NCBI RefSeq assembly: GCF_000385335.1
Contig: NZ_ARWA01000001.1
Location: forward strand, 1,256,001-1,320,000
DNA: 64,000 nt
Source: Methyloferula stellata AR4
GTDB taxonomy: Bacteria; Pseudomonadota; Alphaproteobacteria; Rhizobiales; Beijerinckiaceae
Reading direction: 5' to 3'
The notes under the pieces were generated by a model, which was given only the letters and a program-made list of their open reading frames with translations, was not told the origin of the DNA and ran no database searches. The position numbers and the translations under genes were made by a program. Shown here in pieces: positions 52,062-61,241 of the stretch (position 1 is its first letter; every line of letters starts with the position of its first letter).

Positions 52062-52871
52062 ATGGCTACGCGTCGCTTTCTGCTGCAACTTGCCGCGATC
52101 GGGCCCATGCTTGCCACGGCGCTCTCGCCTCGACGCGCCGCCGCGCAGGCAACGCCGCGCCGGACTTATGTTCTCGTGCATGGCACTTGGCATGGCGGCT
52201 GGTGCTGGCGGAAAGTGGCCGACCGGCTTCGCGATCAAGGCCATCGCGTCTTCGCGCCGACATTGACGGGGCTCGGGGAGCGCCACCACCTCATCAATTA
52301 CCCCGACATTTCCCTCGATCTTTTCGTCCAGGACATCGTCAATGTCATCGAGGCCGAAGAACTCAAGGATGTCTATCTCGTCGGCCACAGTTTCGCCGGG
52401 CCGATCGTGATCGGCGTCGCCGACCGCGTGCCCGACCGTCTGAAGCGCGTCGTTTTCCTTGACGCGGCGATCTTGCAGGACGGCCAGACATTTCTCGATA
52501 CGATCGCGCCGGAAGCGCGCGAGGCGCGTCTAAAGACAGTGCAGGACGTGAATGGCGTCAAAATCCTGCCGCCGCCCAAGGCCAGCGCCTTCGGCGTCAC
52601 CGACCCGGACGACACCGCCTGGGTCGAACGCAGGCTGGTGCCGCATCCGCTCGCGAGCTACACGACGCCGTTGAAGCTCGCGCATGCGCCGGGCAATAAT
52701 CTGCCCGTGACCTATATCCGCTGCGTCAAGCCGATCTATCACGGCATGGACCCGGGCGGCGCCTATGCCAAGGCGCAGGCGGGCTGGCAATATCTCGAAA
52801 TCGAATCTGGCCATGACGCGATGGTGATCGAGCCGGAGAAGCTGACGCAGATGCTGGTCGCGGTGGGTTGA
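52062..52871 (+). CDS. Exported alpha/beta hydrolase (EstC-like)
   Basis: A 269-residue hydrolase. A Tat-like leader (ATRRFLLQLAAIGPMLATAL, cleavage near AAAQA) precedes the fold. The oxyanion region is VLVHGTWHGGWCW, the nucleophile elbow GHSFAG, and the catalytic His lies in ESGHDAMV. The VHGxWHGGWCW start is typical of the plant-esterase/EstC and pyrethroid-hydrolase group. The substrate is unknown. The frame runs upstream into purE but the ATG at 52062 gives the leader. Confidence 0.87.
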   Translation: MATRRFLLQLAAIGPMLATALSPRRAAAQATPRRTYVLVHGTWHGGWCWRKVADRLRDQGHRVFAPTLTGLGERHHLINYPDISLDLFVQDIVNVIEAEELKDVYLVGHSFAGPIVIGVADRVPDRLKRVVFLDAAILQDGQTFLDTIAPEAREARLKTVQDVNGVKILPPPKASAFGVTDPDDTAWVERRLVPHPLASYTTPLKLAHAPGNNLPVTYIRCVKPIYHGMDPGGAYAKAQAGWQYLEIESGHDAMVIEPEKLTQMLVAVG

Positions 52872-52961
52872 TCGAGGCGAAGTCGGCGGGGCATGCGACG
52901 GGTCAAGTCTCAACACGTCAGGCGCACATGCGTGGCCTGTGGCTAATATTGCGCCCGTGAT

Positions 52962-53567
52962 TCATTTGGCCTTCTCAGCGTTCGCAAGCGGCGGTTGCGT
53001 TACTGGGGGCATCGCCGGATGTGCTTGCCGCACGGTGGTAATGGGTGCCTTGACTGTCGGCGCCACATTAGCCGCGGTCGGCGGTGGAGCCGATGGCACC
53101 GGCGCGGACGGGCCAGATGGAACCAGATTGACGCCGAGTTCGAAGAGCCGCCATTGACCGTTCACTGGCTCGAAAGCCAGATGGAATTCCACCTGCGTCG
53201 GTGCCGATGGAAAGAACCCGGCAAAGCGCATGTGCCCCATGTCATCCGTCTCCGGCAGAACCGTGAGCTGCGGATCGAGCACCAAGGTGCCGGAGAGATC
53301 GAGATGGCTGCTGCGCTCTGAGGCAAAGATCTCACCCAGTTTCGCGGCGCTATTGGCCGCTGCGAAACCGGGCGACGAGAGATCGCGCAGCACGGTGTAA
53401 TTACCGGTCTTGTTGGCCTGATCGAGCGCCGTCAGCGAGGATCGCAAAAGTATCAAAACACCATTGCGATCGATCTGTGCTGGCTTCAAAGCCTGCTTAG
53501 ACGGCTCCGCGAGCGCGTTTCCTCCTAAGCTTGCAAGCAGGCCGGCAAACATGAGGCGCCGGACCAT
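52962..53567 (-). CDS. Exported protein of unknown function next to autotransporter
   Basis: A 201-residue protein with a signal peptide (MVRRLMFAGLLASLGGNALA) and a mixed alpha/beta core (about 30-160) with LDLSGTLVLDPQLTVLPETD and VEFHLAFEPVNGQWRLFELGV, followed by a Pro-rich tail. The core looks like an NTF2- or DUF-type domain that I cannot name. It begins right after the trimeric autotransporter gene on the same strand, so it may help its export or assembly. A GTG at 53603 would overlap the adhesin gene by seven bases. Confidence 0.7.
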   Translation of the reverse strand: MVRRLMFAGLLASLGGNALAEPSKQALKPAQIDRNGVLILLRSSLTALDQANKTGNYTVLRDLSSPGFAAANSAAKLGEIFASERSSHLDLSGTLVLDPQLTVLPETDDMGHMRFAGFFPSAPTQVEFHLAFEPVNGQWRLFELGVNLVPSGPSAPVPSAPPPTAANVAPTVKAPITTVRQAHPAMPPVTQPPLANAEKAK

Positions 53568-53596
53568 CACGCGGCTATGTTCAACACGCCTCAAAA

Positions 53597-54655
53597 CTAC
53601 CACGCTAATGTCAGTCCGGCACGGCCGCCGACACCGCCGCGCGCGGTGCCGATACCCATGCCGCCCGAGGCCACGAGATAGTCGTTGATACGGACCTGGC
53701 CGATAGCACCGAAGCCGTTTTCACCCCGGAAGGTGCCATAATTGGCGGAGACGGCGTAGGTCTTATTATCCGGCAGGGCCGCGCCCGACATGGCCATGGC
53801 GATCGCGGTGCCTTCATAGGCGCGGCGTACGGACCCTTGCAGGGCGGCCACATTGGCTTGCAAGGACGAAATACTATTGCTCAGACCCGCGATGTCAGCT
53901 GGCCCAAAGCTGGAGGCCGCGAGATTGCCGTTGGCGTCTGTCGTCACATATTTCGTTGGGCCGCTTTGCGCTGCGAGGCTCGCGGCTGAGGCGATGCCGG
54001 CGAGAGTATAGGTGTTCGTTGCGCTACCAATCGCGACTTGGTTGGTGCGCGTTGTCGCGACGCTCTGGCCGATCGCCACCGTATTATCTTGCGCGGCGGA
54101 GGCTGAAGCGCCGATCGCGACCGATCCAGCACCACCGGCCGAGCTGCCAGCGCCGTATGCCGTGCTTGCTATTCCGCTAGCCGAGCTCGAATTGCCTGTT
54201 GCCGTGCTGCTGATGCCGCTGGCCGAGCTGGAATAGCCGGTGGCCGTGCTGGAGTTGCCGTTGGCAATACTGGCCGCGCCAGTCGCTGTGCTAAAATCGC
54301 CGCTGGCCGTGCTAGATACACCAGTGGCCGTGCTGCTGAAGCCGCTGGCCTGGCTGTTTGTTCCGCTGGCTGTACTGTCTGTCCCGCTGGCTTTGCTAGC
54401 CGCGCCGGTGGCTGTGCCGGCCAAGCCCGTCGCCGCGCTAAAGGAGCCGATGGCTGTAGTATCCGCTCCGCTGGCATTGCTATTGGCGCCGCAAGCGAAA
54501 GCATTCACGCCAGTCGCCGCAGCGCCCTGAGGGTCGCCGGTCGTCGCTTGTCCGCAGACGAATTGCGCCCGCGCAGGCGAAGACAAATGCGGCAGGGCTA
54601 GGACGGACAGAGCCAGAGCGGCCGAGCCTAAAATCAGGTGGTTCGTCACCTTCAT
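53597..54655 (-). CDS. Trimeric autotransporter adhesin (YadA-like)
   Basis: A 352-residue surface protein. A signal peptide (cleavage near PARA) is followed by a YadA-head-type passenger built of about a dozen 14-residue left-handed beta-roll repeats (pattern xTATGxxSxASGxxS; residues about 55-215), a VAIG neck region (SVAIGASASAAQDNTVAIG), a short coiled coil (SNSISSLQANVAALQ) and a C-terminal YadA anchor ending GGRAGLTLAW. It is short for the class, with a minimal stalk. The start at 54655 is chosen for the signal peptide. Confidence 0.88.
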   Translation of the reverse strand: MKVTNHLILGSAALALSVLALPHLSSPARAQFVCGQATTGDPQGAAATGVNAFACGANSNASGADTTAIGSFSAATGLAGTATGAASKASGTDSTASGTNSQASGFSSTATGVSSTASGDFSTATGAASIANGNSSTATGYSSSASGISSTATGNSSSASGIASTAYGAGSSAGGAGSVAIGASASAAQDNTVAIGQSVATTRTNQVAIGSATNTYTLAGIASAASLAAQSGPTKYVTTDANGNLAASSFGPADIAGLSNSISSLQANVAALQGSVRRAYEGTAIAMAMSGAALPDNKTYAVSANYGTFRGENGFGAIGQVRINDYLVASGGMGIGTARGGVGGRAGLTLAW

Positions 54656-54831
54656 ATCGAAACCTCGTATAATCAAACAAAATCGCCGGACGGAGTGTCA
54701 TCGAGCTCCCGCGAAACCATCGGGCCGCGATTTCAGGAATCGTGACCAAGCCGGACGACATTCGCGTAGGGTCGGGGTTGCTGTCGTCTCGATCCGCGCA
54801 GGGCGGAATCTCAGGCCGCGCAGATAGGCGG

Positions 54832-55827
54832 TTAGTGCGCGATAGTTGCAGAAATGCGCAGCTCGGTGGGCGTCATCCCGACAATCGTTCGGAATGCCCT
54901 ATAAAATGTCGGTAACGATTCAAAGCCGCAGGCGAAGGCAATCTCTGTAATGCTGCGAGAGGGGTCGAATGTCAGGGCACGGACCGCCCGATCGACTCGC
55001 TCGGCGGCAAGATGGCGCGAAAAGCTCTTGGCGGACGTTTCGAACAGACCGTGCAATTGGCGCGTTGACATGCCCAACGCCGCTGCAACGATCTCTGGCG
55101 TCAGTGCGGGGTCTGCCGCATGGCGTGCGATATAGTCCTGAGCAGATTGTAATTTTGCGCGGCGTATGGCTTCGCGCTGCGGCTCCTCAGTTCTGCGATC
55201 GGGCCGTAGTGCTGATATGGCTAGGTTGGCGAGCGTCGCAAGCGCCGCGCCGCGATCCTGAGCGTCGAGCCGTGGAAGTTCACGCATGAACGACTGGAAA
55301 AAGCCATGCAGGAGAGCGTCGGCGCCCGTTGCCTCCGCAACGGGCCGCGGATCGAGACGCTCCGGATTGTCGAGGATTCCGCGAAACGCCGCCGCCGGCA
55401 AGCGCAGCACCTCGACCCGGTGCACTACAGGCTCTTCAGCCACGGAAAACCGCTCGCGATCGAGCCCGCCGATCGTCGTCATCCCGGGATGCGTCATGAA
55501 TCCGTCCCGTTCGGGGAACAAGAAGTTTATAGGGTTGTCGATCGTCCGGAAGAGAAAAAGCCCGTCACCTGGCGCATTGCGGATATCGGCTGCGGTCCGC
55601 TCGGTTCGTAATTGCGAAATATCCATCCGCAGTTGCATGACGCCGGTGTCGGCGATCGGTATCCTGGTGATCGATCCTTCGAAGTGACGCCGATGATCGG
55701 ACGGGGCCTCCGGCGTGATACCGATCAGATTGGCGCTTAACGTTTCGCGCCAATAGGCAAAGCGCTCGCTCGGATCGACATCGTCTGTCGACCAATGGCT
55801 GACAGTATCTTGATGCAATTGCGTCAC
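54832..55827 (-). CDS. AraC-family transcriptional regulator (1)
   Basis: A 331-residue regulator with an AraC-binding-like N-terminal domain (SERFAYWRETLSANLIGI) and a C-terminal double HTH (TPEIVAAALGMSTRQLHGLF and ITEIAFACGFESLPTFYRAF). The start codon is GTG. It is upstream of the autotransporter on the same strand, and is similar in layout to the next regulator; it may control the adhesin. Confidence 0.88.
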   Translation of the reverse strand: MTQLHQDTVSHWSTDDVDPSERFAYWRETLSANLIGITPEAPSDHRRHFEGSITRIPIADTGVMQLRMDISQLRTERTAADIRNAPGDGLFLFRTIDNPINFLFPERDGFMTHPGMTTIGGLDRERFSVAEEPVVHRVEVLRLPAAAFRGILDNPERLDPRPVAEATGADALLHGFFQSFMRELPRLDAQDRGAALATLANLAISALRPDRRTEEPQREAIRRAKLQSAQDYIARHAADPALTPEIVAAALGMSTRQLHGLFETSAKSFSRHLAAERVDRAVRALTFDPSRSITEIAFACGFESLPTFYRAFRTIVGMTPTELRISATIAH

Positions 55828-55922
55828 CCGTTACGAGCCAGAAGGAATAAACGACGGCGGGAAACTGACAAAAGCGTTCCGTCTGTTTAAAACTATGATC
55901 TAATAGGCGCCATATTCAAAGT

Positions 55923-56933
55923 TCATTCCTCCTCGCGCTGTTTGACGCTCTCCATCGCTATGACGCGCACATCACCCGGCGCAATGCCAAACGCCTTATG
56001 GAAGGCCCGATAGAACGTCGGAAGACTGGAGAAGCCGGACGCAAAGGCTAGCTCAGCGACGGATCGTCTGGCGAACAGCGGGTTTTCCAAGGTGGCGCGG
56101 CACTCCTCCAGACGGCGTCGTCGGGCATATTGGCTGAATGTTTCACCGCTTGGCTCGAAATAGAGATGAAGTTGGCGAACCGAGATCTTGAGCGCCGCCG
56201 CGACCTTTTCCGGAGCGAGATCATGCAACGTAAGGTTCTGCTCGATATATTGCCGGGCCTGTTCCAGCCTGGCCACGCCAAGCGCTTCACCATGACCCCT
56301 CGACACGCTCCCGCAGGCGATTGCGACGAGCCGGGCCAAGTGATCCGCGACCAGCGCGCTCATTTCGTCCGACAGATCATCCATCTGTGACAGTGCATCG
56401 AGATAAGCGACGAGTAACACGGACAATTCCGCGGATGCCGGCAGATGGATCGCGAGGGGACGCGGTAGCGGCGGCAAATGACGGTCCAGGACCGGGCGCG
56501 GAATCATCCAGAGATCGTGATGATAGCTATGTGTTGCCAGCGCATGGAACGGCGTATCGGCATCCGCGACCATGATGTCGCCGGGCAACGTATTGAACGC
56601 GCGGTCGCCGAACTGAAACTGGACGCCACGCCCGTTCTCGCGATAGATCCAGTACTGGTCCCAGGCAACCTTCCGAATAGTGGCTTGCAACCGTCGGATT
56701 GGGGAACTGTCAGCGTTAAAGGTGAGCTTGGAAAGTGCCGCGAAGATCGAGACAGAAAGACTCGCGCGATAGCTGGTAGCGCCAGCAGGAGGGTCAACGC
56801 TCATACCCAGCTCGCTCTGGATAGATGCCCAAGCCTCAAATCGATCGGCAACGCGAAAGGACGCTGTTGTCAATATGCTGCGCAATCGCGCCCTCAGCCC
56901 GGTGCTGGCCCTCGCGAGGGCGAAAAGGCGCAT
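55923..56933 (-). CDS. AraC-family transcriptional regulator (2)
   Basis: A 336-residue regulator paralogous to gene 1 in design: cupin-like sensor domain (WIYRENGRGVQFQFGDRAFN) and C-terminal HTH pair (APEKVAAALKISVRQLHLYF and VAELAFASGFSSLPTFYRAF). The ATG at 56933 is listed; a TTG at 56996 is also in frame. No clear ribosome site decides the start. Confidence 0.85.
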   Translation of the reverse strand: MRLFALARASTGLRARLRSILTTASFRVADRFEAWASIQSELGMSVDPPAGATSYRASLSVSIFAALSKLTFNADSSPIRRLQATIRKVAWDQYWIYRENGRGVQFQFGDRAFNTLPGDIMVADADTPFHALATHSYHHDLWMIPRPVLDRHLPPLPRPLAIHLPASAELSVLLVAYLDALSQMDDLSDEMSALVADHLARLVAIACGSVSRGHGEALGVARLEQARQYIEQNLTLHDLAPEKVAAALKISVRQLHLYFEPSGETFSQYARRRRLEECRATLENPLFARRSVAELAFASGFSSLPTFYRAFHKAFGIAPGDVRVIAMESVKQREEE

Positions 56934-57174
56934 GATGACCAAGCTATTCGAAGTCGTCGTCTCATTCGGCGCAGAAACGACTATCAGTCCGTGCAAACTG
57001 GCATCGGCTGAAGATTGTCCGAAGTCGCAACCGCGAACTTCCTGTATGGCAATCCGTGATCTCTACTTCCGGGCGGTGGTAAGGCTGACTTCTACCGGCA
57101 TCGGCGCCAAGCGGCCGTTCAAACCGGCGTGCTAGGGGTCAAACCCGGCCGAGCGAAGTCCCACGGCTGCCCGC

Positions 57175-60100
57175 TCACGCCTTCACCGCGATCACTTCCA
57201 TCCCGACGCGGTAGCGCTCGCTGATCTGATATTCGAGCGCGTTGAATCCATGCTCGGCCAAGAGCGCATAAAGCCGCTTGCGGCTGAAATTGTGATAATG
57301 CTCGATCTCGCCCCAATAGGGGTTCACGTTATTGGCGTGCAGCAGCTTCCAGACCATGCTGTCCATGTTGGGCATGGAGAGAAACAAGATCCCGCCCGGC
57401 CGCAACAGGCGGTGCGCGGCTGTGAGCCCGTTTTTGGGGAAGGGCATATGTTCCAGCACATCGGCCATGCTGATGATGCTGAAGCGTCCGTCCTCGGCCA
57501 AAGCCTCAAGATCGATGCAATGCGCCTCGTAGCCGAGCTTTCGCATCATCGCCACGCCATCCTTGCGCAGATCGATGCCGACGGGGCGATAGCCCCATTC
57601 TTCCGCCGTGAAGAGCAGCGAGCCATTGCCGAATCCGACATCCAGCCAATCGCCGCTTGAAACATGGCGCGCGACGCGCTCGACCATGCGGGCCGAGACG
57701 GCGCGCTGGCGTTCCATGTCATGGCCGACCGTCTGATTTTGATGCGTGTCGCCGAAAATCACGGCCAGAGCATCGTCGCCGAAATAGCCTTCGGTAAACA
57801 CATGATGGCAGGCGCCGCATTCATGCCAGATCATGGTCTCGGGCAGGCCCGGCCGGTAGAGGGGATGTTTGGTGCAATCGGCGCCGAGCATCTGCGGAAT
57901 ATCGTGGCTGCCGCAAAGCGGGCAGCTCTCATATGCGATACGTGTGAAACGCGGCGGCTCTCTCAGCAGCACCGGCTTTCCGTCGGCGTCGATTTCGACG
58001 GGCTCGACCGCGAAAGCCTGCGGTTCGGCGCCGGAGGTCCAAGTGTCCCACATGCGCATATAGGCCGTCTCCAGATCGCGCGTCGTGCGCGTGATGTCGA
58101 ACAGAGGCGCCGTGAGCCTTTGGACGAGAAGTCTTTGCCGCAAGGCGAAGAGCGCCATGGGCTCGCTCGCGAGCCGGAGCGCGAGCGTTTCATAGTCCTG
58201 CAAAGAATGGGTCACGAGTTCCGGCAGGCCGACCGCATGCAAAAGACTGCCGGCGACGCGCCCCGCGAAAGTCTCGCCGGTGCAGGTCAGGACCGGCAGC
58301 CCGGCCCAGAGCGCGTCGCTTGCCGTCGTATGGGCATTATAGGGAAGCGTGTCGAGAAAAAGATCGGCGAGGCGCTGCCTCGCCAGATGGTCCGGGCTCG
58401 GTGCACGCGGCGCGAAGACGAGGCGGTCGGGGTTGACACCGCGTTTGCCGGCCTCGGCGCGCAGATTGTCCTTGACGAGCGGATTGGCGTCGAAGAGCCA
58501 GAGCACCGCGTCGGGCAGCGCATTCAAGAGCCGCATCCAGATGCTGAAGATCTGCGGCGTGATCTTATAGGCATTGTTGAAGCAGCAGAAGACGAAGCCA
58601 CTCTCCGGCAGGCCGCAGGAGGCGCGCGTCGGCGTTTGATCGGCGATCCGGCGGCGCGTGTCGTTTGGCTGATAGCAATGCGGCAGATGAACGATTTTCT
58701 CGTCGTAGAAAGCCTGCTGGTCGAAGGGCAGCACGAAGGGATCGGCGATGATGTAATCGATGAAATCCGCGCCCATCGTGCCGGGAAAGCCGATGTAGCT
58801 CACTTGCACCGGCGCCGGCCGCAACGATGCGATCTCGCTGCGGGCGTGCTGCGTATAGCCTTTGAGCTCGACCAATATGTCGATCCCATCGTCATGGATC
58901 ATCTGCGCCGCGTCGGTGAAACTCATGTCCTTGATGTCGACGAACCGGTCGAAGGCGTCGCGCAGACGCCAGCGCATCTCGCTTTGATCGTCTATCCCGT
59001 GCGAATAGGCGATCAGTTCGAAATGCCGGCGGTCGTGGCGTTCGAAAAGCTCGACCATGAGATGCGCGGTCGCGTGACGATGGAAGTCGCCGGAGAGATA
59101 GCCGATCTTGATCCGCTGCGCGGCGTCCTTCTTGTGCCGCCGGTGCGCGTGATCGAAGCGCCTGCTTTTATATTTGTCGAAGCAATGCGCCCAGCGGCGG
59201 GCGACGTGCAATTGTTCGTCCGGCCGCGCATGCATGCTGAGCATGCTGAAGGGCGGTATCGGCTTATCGTAATTGGCGATGCGCGCGAGAAGTTCGGCTT
59301 CTTCCGCGTCGAATCCGGCCCAATCGCAGGCATGCCGGCGCTGATGGTGCATCTCGATGCGCGCATCGAGAAGGTCCGGCTTCAGATCGAGCGCAGCCCG
59401 GTAGGCGGCGATGGATTCCGCGATCTTGCCTTGGGTTTCGAACGTCGCGCCGAGATTGTAATGGGCTTCGACAAGATCCGGCCTTAAGGCAATGGCGTCC
59501 TGATAGGCGGCTGCCGCGTCGTCGAACTTTTGCTGCTGCTGAAGAATATTGCCGAGACCGCAATAGACCTCGGCGAATTGCGGCCTGAGCGCGAGTGCAT
59601 GCCGATAGGCCGTGATTGCCTCGTCGGAGCGGCACAATTCGCGCAGGATATTGCCGAGATGGAAATAGGGGTCGGCGGCATCCGGCCGCCGGAGGATGAT
59701 GCCCTCGCAGATCGACAAGGCCTCTTCGTAGCGCCCGGTTTTGCGCAGGAGATTGGAGGCATTGGTCTGAGCTTCCACGAAATTCGGCTCGAGCGAGAGC
59801 GCTTTTTGATAATAGGCGAGCGCTTCTTCATCATTGCCCAAATCTTCATGGGCGCTGCCGATATTGGAATAGGCCTGAGCATAGGCCGGATTAAGCGCTA
59901 TGGCCTGCAACCCGGCTTCGATCGCGTCCTTGGGCTGCCGCATTGTCCGTAGAATGGCGGCGAGGTTCGAGAAAGCCTCAAAATAATCCGGCTTCGCGGC
60001 GACTGCCTGGCGCAGAAGGCCGGCCGCCGTCGCATTGTCGCCGGTCTGGTGGGCGATCAGGCCAAGATGGTGCAAGGCGACAGGATGCGCCGAATCCTCG

Positions 60101-60243
60101 GCTATGAGGCGAAGGTAGATTTCGCGAGCCTTGGGCAATAGTCCCGCATGATGGAAGTCGAGCGCGATCGTCAGGAGTTGAGCGGAGGAAGGCTCTTGTT
60201 CGGCCTGTTCCGCGCGCTGAGAAGAAAGGCTCATAGGCTCCAT
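57175..60243 (-). CDS. TPR, O-GlcNAc-transferase-type and SAM-methyltransferase fusion protein
   Basis: A 1022-residue protein. Residues about 20-300 are eight TPRs; 375-750 form the C-terminal catalytic region of the SPINDLY/OGT family (GYLSGDFHRHATAHLM at 381-396, PVQVSYIGFPGTMGADFIDY, YNAHTTASDALWAGLPVLTC); 790-850 hold a Cys-rich segment (CPLCG and CGACHH) and 866-1022 a class I methyltransferase (LDVGFGNGS, MADVLEHMPFPKNGL). Bacterial TPR-OGT proteins glycosylate proteins or polysaccharides; a fused methyltransferase suggests that one product is both glycosylated and methylated. No flagellin or polysaccharide cluster adjoins it. Confidence 0.9.
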   Translation of the reverse strand: MEPMSLSSQRAEQAEQEPSSAQLLTIALDFHHAGLLPKAREIYLRLIAEDSAHPVALHHLGLIAHQTGDNATAAGLLRQAVAAKPDYFEAFSNLAAILRTMRQPKDAIEAGLQAIALNPAYAQAYSNIGSAHEDLGNDEEALAYYQKALSLEPNFVEAQTNASNLLRKTGRYEEALSICEGIILRRPDAADPYFHLGNILRELCRSDEAITAYRHALALRPQFAEVYCGLGNILQQQQKFDDAAAAYQDAIALRPDLVEAHYNLGATFETQGKIAESIAAYRAALDLKPDLLDARIEMHHQRRHACDWAGFDAEEAELLARIANYDKPIPPFSMLSMHARPDEQLHVARRWAHCFDKYKSRRFDHAHRRHKKDAAQRIKIGYLSGDFHRHATAHLMVELFERHDRRHFELIAYSHGIDDQSEMRWRLRDAFDRFVDIKDMSFTDAAQMIHDDGIDILVELKGYTQHARSEIASLRPAPVQVSYIGFPGTMGADFIDYIIADPFVLPFDQQAFYDEKIVHLPHCYQPNDTRRRIADQTPTRASCGLPESGFVFCCFNNAYKITPQIFSIWMRLLNALPDAVLWLFDANPLVKDNLRAEAGKRGVNPDRLVFAPRAPSPDHLARQRLADLFLDTLPYNAHTTASDALWAGLPVLTCTGETFAGRVAGSLLHAVGLPELVTHSLQDYETLALRLASEPMALFALRQRLLVQRLTAPLFDITRTTRDLETAYMRMWDTWTSGAEPQAFAVEPVEIDADGKPVLLREPPRFTRIAYESCPLCGSHDIPQMLGADCTKHPLYRPGLPETMIWHECGACHHVFTEGYFGDDALAVIFGDTHQNQTVGHDMERQRAVSARMVERVARHVSSGDWLDVGFGNGSLLFTAEEWGYRPVGIDLRKDGVAMMRKLGYEAHCIDLEALAEDGRFSIISMADVLEHMPFPKNGLTAAHRLLRPGGILFLSMPNMDSMVWKLLHANNVNPYWGEIEHYHNFSRKRLYALLAEHGFNALEYQISERYRVGMEVIAVKA

Positions 60244-60325
60244 CGCCGATGATCGGTCATCTCAAAGGCCTAAAAGCCTAGGCTTGCGCGGGGCTGCCTT
60301 GATCAAAGACGATGCCTGGGCAAGG

Positions 60326-60544
60326 TCAGGCGATGATATCCGGCGTCAATTGGTCTTCGATGAAGACGATCTTGTCGCGCAGCACGAGTTTGCGTTTTTT
60401 CAAGCGCTGAACCTGAAGCCGGTCGCCGGTCTGAAGGTGGGTCAGGGCTTCGATCGCCGCGTCGAGATCGCGATGCTCCTCACGCATATGTTCGAGTTCG
60501 GCTTGCAACGAGGCCCGTTCCTCATCGCTCAACTTATTCGCCAT
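60326..60544 (-). CDS. DUF465 (YdcH) small helical protein
   Basis: A 72-residue coiled-coil protein beginning MANKLSDEERASLQ and containing HRDLDAAIEAL and the family core QVQRLKKRKLVLRDKI. Function unknown. The start at 60544 avoids the family D repeat just upstream. A related gene lies divergently at 60911. Confidence 0.85.
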   Translation of the reverse strand: MANKLSDEERASLQAELEHMREEHRDLDAAIEALTHLQTGDRLQVQRLKKRKLVLRDKIVFIEDQLTPDIIA

Positions 60545-60563
60545 ATGTCCCATTTCCCCCACA

Positions 60564-60607
60564 GCATGATCCCGGAAAGTTGCAGACTTTCCGGAGGAGA
60601 TCATGCG
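60564..60607. repeat. Single family D hairpin repeat
   Basis: GCATGATC, hairpin CCGGAAAGTTGCAGACTTTCCGG, then GATCATGC; close to the tandem units at 31044-31181 with GATC-type outer arms. Confidence 0.75.
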
Positions 60608-60910
60608 TCACTCATCGATCCCGAACCCGCACGACGACCATGCAATGAACCAGCCAAAGAGGCGCGGCAGACTAAGCATCAATCCTTCGAAGTGAAAACC
60701 ACTTTCAGGCAAAAATGCCGCGGTGCCGCCAGCGACCGGCGGACCTCGTCATAGCCACGCTGCAGAGCGGAATCGCCGAGCTGGCTGGCGTGAGCCTGAC
60801 CTTATGAACAAGGACTAAAAAAAATGTGATGTGGAGACCCCATTCGACCCTTGCCCTTGTCCGGCGCTGTGGCAGACTTACGTTCTAAGAGGCTTTTGAA
60901 GGAGTATTGC

Positions 60911-61099
60911 ATGGCTCTCCAAAACCATCTTGCTGAACTGGAACGGCGTCACGACGCGCTGGACCGGGAAATCTCCAAAGAACTAATCCATCCGGCCACG
61001 GATGAGCTGCGGCTAGCAGAACTCAAGCGCAAAAAGCTTCTCCTCAAAGACGAAATCGCCAAGTTGCGATGTGAAGTCGCTCTCCCGACCTTTCATTAA
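60911..61099 (+). CDS. DUF465 (YdcH) small helical protein, second copy
   Basis: A 62-residue coiled-coil protein: HLAELERRHDALDREISKEL and LAELKRKKLLLKDEIAKL, the DUF465 pattern. GAAGGAG precedes the ATG at 60911. Two DUF465 genes in divergent layout are common in this group. Confidence 0.85.
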   Translation: MALQNHLAELERRHDALDREISKELIHPATDELRLAELKRKKLLLKDEIAKLRCEVALPTFH

Positions 61100-61199
61100 A
61101 TCAAGCAGCCCACCAGGGCAGGATCGTCCGGCGGCGGCTTTGGCCGAGGCTCGGATGATACCGCCTGCGCTGTGCCAGGCTTGAATGCCGAAGACCCAT

Positions 61200-61222
61200 C
61201 CCGAAAGCCGTGGCTTTTCGGG
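61200..61222. terminator. Bidirectional hairpin between convergent genes
   Basis: CCCGAAAGCC-gt-GGCTTTTCGGG forms a strong stem with one bulge between the DUF465 stop and the DUF938 stop. No long T-run follows, so the termination role is likely but unproven. Confidence 0.45.
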
Positions 61223-61241
61223 AGGCAAGCGCCATACGCGC

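Noticed and set aside
57664-59487. A 607-residue open frame antisense to the TPR-OGT fusion gene
   Set aside because: Shadow frame; no domain, and the opposite strand is fully explained.
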